Assembly (NCBI GenBank): GCA_964030475.1
Contig: CAXIPT010000001.1
Location: 5,383,652-5,447,651 of the forward strand
Origin: Tethya wilhelma
Taxonomy: Eukaryota > Porifera > Demospongiae > Tethyida > Tethyidae
DNA: 64,000 nt
Direction of reading: 5' to 3'
Position numbers and translations under genes: made by a program
The notes under the pieces: model-generated
What the model was told of the DNA's origin: nothing
Database searches by the model: none
What the model saw: only the letters and a program-made list of their open reading frames with translations
In this document: positions 60,061-64,000 of the stretch, in pieces
How positions within the stretch are numbered: position 1 is the first letter of the stretch
How the letters are laid out: every line of letters starts with the position of its first letter

Positions 60061-60984
60061 AATGTACACAATTGCTTGGACAGTGCGATCATTTTGACCG
60101 ATCAAAACTATCAAAAAAGCAATAAAAAAACAGCCAGGATCGTACCATCAATATTGTTCATGTAGGACTTTTTGTATGGTTTGACCACAAAAAAGAAAAC
60201 ACCAGTGGCACCATGCATGAAGAAGACTATATAATTGCTATCCAAAGTAGCCCCATTCTCTCATAATGTTGGAAAGCTTTTGTGAGCAAATAAGCCAAAC
60301 TATAAATAAGCCTGAAAATCATGTAGAGTGAAGACAAGGCTCGGTAATCTCTGGTTCCATCTGTGCCATCTTTATACCAGCCTTAAAAGGTGTCCATCCA
60401 CTGTTGCAGAATGTCCTGCCTTGGGAACCAACAGCATTGGAGGCACCACCCACAGGCCCTTGTGGGATAGACCAAGAGAAGGAATTCGAAGGGAGGGATA
60501 AAGATGAGAGTATCACAAATGAGACTAAAATGTAAGAAAGGTGGGCTTTGCCAAAAAACTCAACAGTCGGGTTGTAGAATAGGACTCTATCAATAAATTG
60601 AGTTGTATTGGGATACTTAAATCTATTTTCGCTGTAGAGCACAAACAGCGATATGTAAAGAAGTTTAGAAAAACAGTATCTAAAGGGCCTCCAGAGGCAG
60701 ACAATCACCTTACAGTCATGATCGTGAAGTTCAATAGCAGCATAGTGTACAAAAGTTAGCAACAAGGGATAAATGGCAACGATATAGTCGAACAGGATCA
60801 CATCATTGTTCCTAGCTGAAGGAGTCACACAAATAGGAGGAATAATGTAGCGAAAAAAATCTAAGCTCCAAATCCCATAGCTAGATAGTGAGCAAGAATA
60901 TAACAATGCTCCACTGATGGTGCACATTGCTGTTGAGTATGATTCAGGATCAATACCTACTGAATTCACCAATACCTGACTGAA
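60061..60984 (-). pseudogene. Decayed second copy of the polytopic membrane protein
   Basis: Clearly homologous to the gene at 57575-59367: SQVLVNSVGIDPESYS, LDFFRYIIPPICVTPSARN, FDYIVAIYPLLLTFVHYAAI and CKVIVCLWRPFRYCF match almost word for word. It lacks the N-terminal third: homology stops abruptly at 60984. A deletion joins RYCF directly to SKLLYISL, removing the RWRR...FASFIL segment. Past about 60500 the frame shifts repeatedly, and the region for NNIDGTIL is followed by stops. An unprocessed tandem-duplicate pseudogene. Confidence 0.85.
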
Positions 60985-61431
60985 ACCATCACCTTTTTGA
61001 CAGCTGTTGGAATCGGTTGTGCCAAGATATCGATGTCAGATCTACTAACCCAACTTAAGGTGGATTTGGATTCAGACTCAAGACAAACTGTATCGGGATT
61101 GGAAACTTGGATATGCCATAAATGATAGTGATGATGAACATGTGAAAACTGATGAAAGACCTGCTTGTTCAATAAGATAATTGGATGTGATGCTCAGACA
61201 CTGAATGCAAGCAAGCTGGAAAGAATTTGTTACTAAACCGTGACAAACCATTCCAATCTCTCTGTGATTAATAATATCTTGACTGCTTCCAGCAAAGAAA
61301 GCTGACAAAACTTTCTCCCACAGCTCTTCTTGTGCATTCTACCGCTACACCAACAGCTGGAAACTCCCAAAGGTTGGCCAGCAAACCTAATATGATCACA
61401 TGTACATATATACTTTACATGCATTCATATT
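60985..61431. other. Intergenic, flank of the decayed copy
   Basis: Contains the 5'-flank homology at about 61121-61180 (see 59870). No coding signal otherwise. Confidence 0.4.
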
Positions 61432-62051
61432 AAGGTTAGGATGCACAGTTTGAATATGAATAATTCATTAGGAAATTTGTTCTCCCTATATCTAGCATCA
61501 GAAGTGCTTTTGACAGTTTCTACCTTTTAAAATGCAAAAGTTGTGGCTAGAGTTTCAAAAATCAACATTGAATATGCTTCTACGAAGCTTTATCTAAGGA
61601 GATATAGTGGATTTTGGCTAAAATAAAATAAAATTTAGAACTCAAAATTTGCCAAGTAGAGAAGTTACACTATCTAGAAGTCAGTGTTAGTAGAAACTTA
61701 CCTTGGTTCTGCAGGGTCAGACACTGAATATGATTATCAGTAGATAGGCCAGTTATATACTTACTGCAGAACCAAGGTAAGTTTCTACTAACACTGACTT
61801 TTAGATAGTGTAACTTCTCTACTTGGCAAATTTTGAGTTCTAAATTTTATTTTAGCCAAAATCCACTATATCTCCTTAGATAAAGCTTCGTAGAAGCATA
61901 TTCAATGTTGATTTTTGAAACTCTAGAACATATTAGCCACAACTTTTGCATTTTAAAAGGTAGAAACTGTCAAAAGCACTTCTGATGCTAGATATAGGGA
62001 GAACAAATTTCCTAATGAATTATTCATATTCAAACTGTGCATCCTAACCTT
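61432..62051. mobile_element. 620-bp near-perfect palindrome
   Basis: Arms 61432-61713 and 61765-62051 are near-perfect reverse complements with only small indels, around a 51-bp loop. The ends are AAGGTTAGGATGCACAGTTT and its reverse complement. No ORF and no visible target duplication. Its terminal AAGGTTAG is shared with the neighbouring TIR element family. It would form a very stable hairpin. Confidence 0.9.
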
Positions 62052-62377
62052 GTCACGATGACATTGTGCAGTGGGTGCACATGGTCTCTGCTTTAGCAAT
62101 AGTTGCTTGCTTTAGGTAACTGCCTTTCTTTTTGTCTTGCATGGATAATTCATTACTCCAAGGCTGGATATAAACATGGACACCATGCCTATGGTGACAC
62201 ATTTGTCTTTTTGTGCATGCTTGAGACAAACCTCTGCTCCCAATGAGAGAGACATAAGAGACATTTTTCAGCAGAGCCATCTTGGTTCATTTCTTGATCA
62301 GACTTGGACAAATAAAACACTGATTTAATTTCTTTAATCAAGAGTAAATAATCTTTTCAATGTTTCAATCAAATATC
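62052..62377. other. Intergenic
   Basis: Right flank of the palindrome. A 75-codon minus-strand ORF here has no recognisable features and is probably chance. Confidence 0.4.
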
Positions 62378-62519
62378 AAATGTCGCATGTTGTATGTCGC
62401 ATGTCGCATATCACATGTCGAATGTCACATGTCGCATGTCAAATGTCGAATGTCGCATGTCGCATGTTGCCTGTTGCCTGTTGCATGTCGCATGTCGCAT
62501 GTTGAATGTTGCATATCGC
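62378..62519. repeat. Heptamer satellite (ATGTCGC)n
   Basis: About twenty tandem units of seven bases (ATGTCGC, ATGTTGC, ATATCGC, CTGTTGC). Near-identical in unit to the array at 31200-31278. Confidence 0.9.
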
Positions 62520-62713
62520 CTCATGGGTTATGAATTAAACTAACTTTGTATCCTTTGATTTTACCCAAAAGATAGCATTGCCAATCTTAATTTATATCAT
62601 TTGAAATTTTATGCTGTCAAATGTCAAGTGTCGATTGCTAAGGGTGGTCGGACATAGCAACACGCGAATATCGCGCGAAGAGCGCGGGCAGGAAGAATTG
62701 CGTCATAATTGTT

Positions 62714-63539
62714 AACAGTTAGTGTATTTTGAGTGGGTGGAGATTTTGCTAGAGCTAATTTAATTAGTGGATCGTGAAGAGGTGTGTCCAAGATTACTTT
62801 ATCAAAATATAAAATTGAAAATAAAAGTGTTTAGGAGGTGCTGGAGATCATTTTCCTGCAAAAATTAGCGACCGGAAGTTGTCTTCGTACAAGTTACCAG
62901 AAATTAGACCACATCAAAGAAACTTCAAAGCATTCTTTGAAAACAGAAAAAACCAAAAAATTACTCACAAAATACTGTATGGGTGTGTCTTGTGCATGTA
63001 ATAGGATGGCTGTGTAGTGATATGCATGAAAATGTGCTGACTTTTGACCTCTGACCTTTGACAGGGCTGTATAAAATCCATCTTTCTTCCCTGGTGCAGA
63101 GGAGAGAGAGGCAGTGAGGTATGTGAGCTTGTAGGGTGTTTGTGTGTCTTGAATATCATGCTGAGTTCTCGACTGGGTGGGAGCAGTTTTTCTGTTCACC
63201 TGTTAGACATTTTGTGAGAGAATGTGGTTGTCAAAAGTGTATACATAAAAGCCTTCAACAGACTTGATGAGCATTTTTTTGCTTTTTTTCAACATGTTTT
63301 TTTGTTCATCTGTTGTCTTTCAAGCCGCCTGGTAGTTGTTCCCTTCGAGCGAGTGGCAATGGCAGAAGAATCTGTTTTAGAGAGCTACTAAATTTGACCT
63401 TTGACCCTTTTGAGCAATAATGAACCATTTTGAGACCTGGCTTTGAGATAGTATCTATGAACCTATGAATATCATTAATGTTTTATTTTGATCCCCGTCC
63501 ACTCAAAAACCCCTAACCTTGAAGCGCATCTTTTTTCTT
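62714..63539 (-). mobile_element. Interspersed TIR element, copy 2
   Basis: Reverse orientation relative to copy 1. Ends are GTTAGTGTATTTTGAGTGGG on the left and CCACTCAAAAACCCCTAACC (then TTGAA) on the right. Shared interior: GGATCGTGAAGAGGTGTGTC, GGAGGTGCTGGAGATCATTT, GACATTTTGTGAGAGAATGT and GGCAATGGCAGAA. No transposase. Confidence 0.75.
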
Positions 63540-63550
63540 CACAAAATAGG

Positions 63551-64000
63551 GTTTAAGGTTGGAGGGTTTTTTAATTTATGTGGGGGGGATTTTAGCGAGA
63601 GGTCATTTTATTAGTGGATCGTGAAGGAGTATGTCCAAGACTACTATATAAAAATATACAATTGAAAATGAAATTGTTTAGGAGGTGCTGGAGATCATTT
63701 TTCTGAAAAAACTAGTGACCGCAAGTTGTCTTCGTACAAGTGACCTGTTTCAGTACCTGTTAGACATTTTGTGAGAGAATGTGGTTGTCAAAAAGTGTAT
63801 ACATAGTACAAATTAAAAGCTTTCTACAGACTTGATGAGCCATTTTTCGCTTTTTTTCGCTTTTTTTCAACATACTTTTTTTGCTCATCTCTTCTTTCCA
63901 GCCACCTGGTAGTTGCTATGAGTGTGTGGCAATGGCAGAAAAATCTGTTTTGGAGAGCTACTAAAATTGACCCTTGACCCTATTGAGCAATAATGAGCCA
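63551..64000 (-). mobile_element. Interspersed TIR element, copy 3 (internally deleted, runs off the window)
   Basis: Starts AAGGTTGGAGGGTTTTTTAA a few bases after copy 2, in the same orientation. An internal segment is missing: TCTTCGTACAAGTGACCTG jumps to TTTCAGTACCTGTTAGACAT. It continues to the window end. Confidence 0.7.

Noticed and set aside
62053..62280. 75-codon minus-strand ORF
   Set aside because: No motif, no homologue I recognise, and flanked by repeats.
62894..63199. 101-codon ORF
   Set aside because: Lies inside TIR element copy 2 and is not conserved as an ORF in copies 1 and 3.
1..64000. CRISPR arrays, bacterial operons, tRNA or rRNA genes
   Set aside because: Spliced animal genes throughout. 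Tandem heptamers are not spacer-repeat arrays, and I saw no tRNA A/B-box pair or rRNA sequence.

Overview
The window is nuclear DNA of an early-branching animal, most likely a demosponge (inference). Genes are dense and split by short GT-AG introns. The protein set is animal or holozoan: Integrator, NELF, TFIID TAF4, SS18, RECQL4 and HYDIN. Near the right end is a polytopic membrane protein of a type I associate with lineage-expanded families in sponges. HYDIN implies motile cilia or flagella, as on choanocytes. The species cannot be named from the sequence.

Layout. 1-2208 (+): 3' part of a pentatricopeptide-like gene. 2637-5065 (-): two tandem, intronless, 8-helix membrane proteins with an internal duplication. 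5251-6803 (-): SS18, a BAF-complex subunit. 7592-10988 (-): TAF4. 11208-13582 (+): NELFCD. 13773-35001 (-): HYDIN, the giant central-pair protein, whose introns carry fold-back repeats and whose coding sequence carries a 407-bp frame-breaking tandem duplication. 35254-36153 (+): PRELID3/slowmo. 36255-38328 (-): NUDCD1. 38451-44189 (+): RECQL4. 44384-45839 (-): PSMB5, the chymotrypsin-like proteasome subunit. 46001-51611 (+): INTS8. 52683-54398 (-): an intronless DRE-TIM (HMG-CoA lyase-like) protein fused to EF hands. 54.4-64 kb: repeat-rich, with a broken membrane-protein gene, a more decayed copy of it, a 620-bp palindrome, heptamer satellites and three copies of a terminal-inverted-repeat element.

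From TAF4 to the DRE-TIM gene, nine consecutive genes alternate strand, so each gap is either a compact divergent promoter (about 120-250 bp) or a convergent 3' junction (about 100-200 bp, except a 1.07-kb one after INTS8). Two promoters carry readable sites that fit the biology: an RFX X-box upstream of HYDIN and an E2F site upstream of RECQL4. TAF4 and NELFCD, both Pol II machinery, share one divergent promoter.

Exon models were built by hand from splice signals, reading frame and family resemblance. For SS18, TAF4, NELFCD, PRELID3, NUDCD1, RECQL4 and PSMB5 the exons sum to an uninterrupted frame. No alignment, expression data or repeat library was available.
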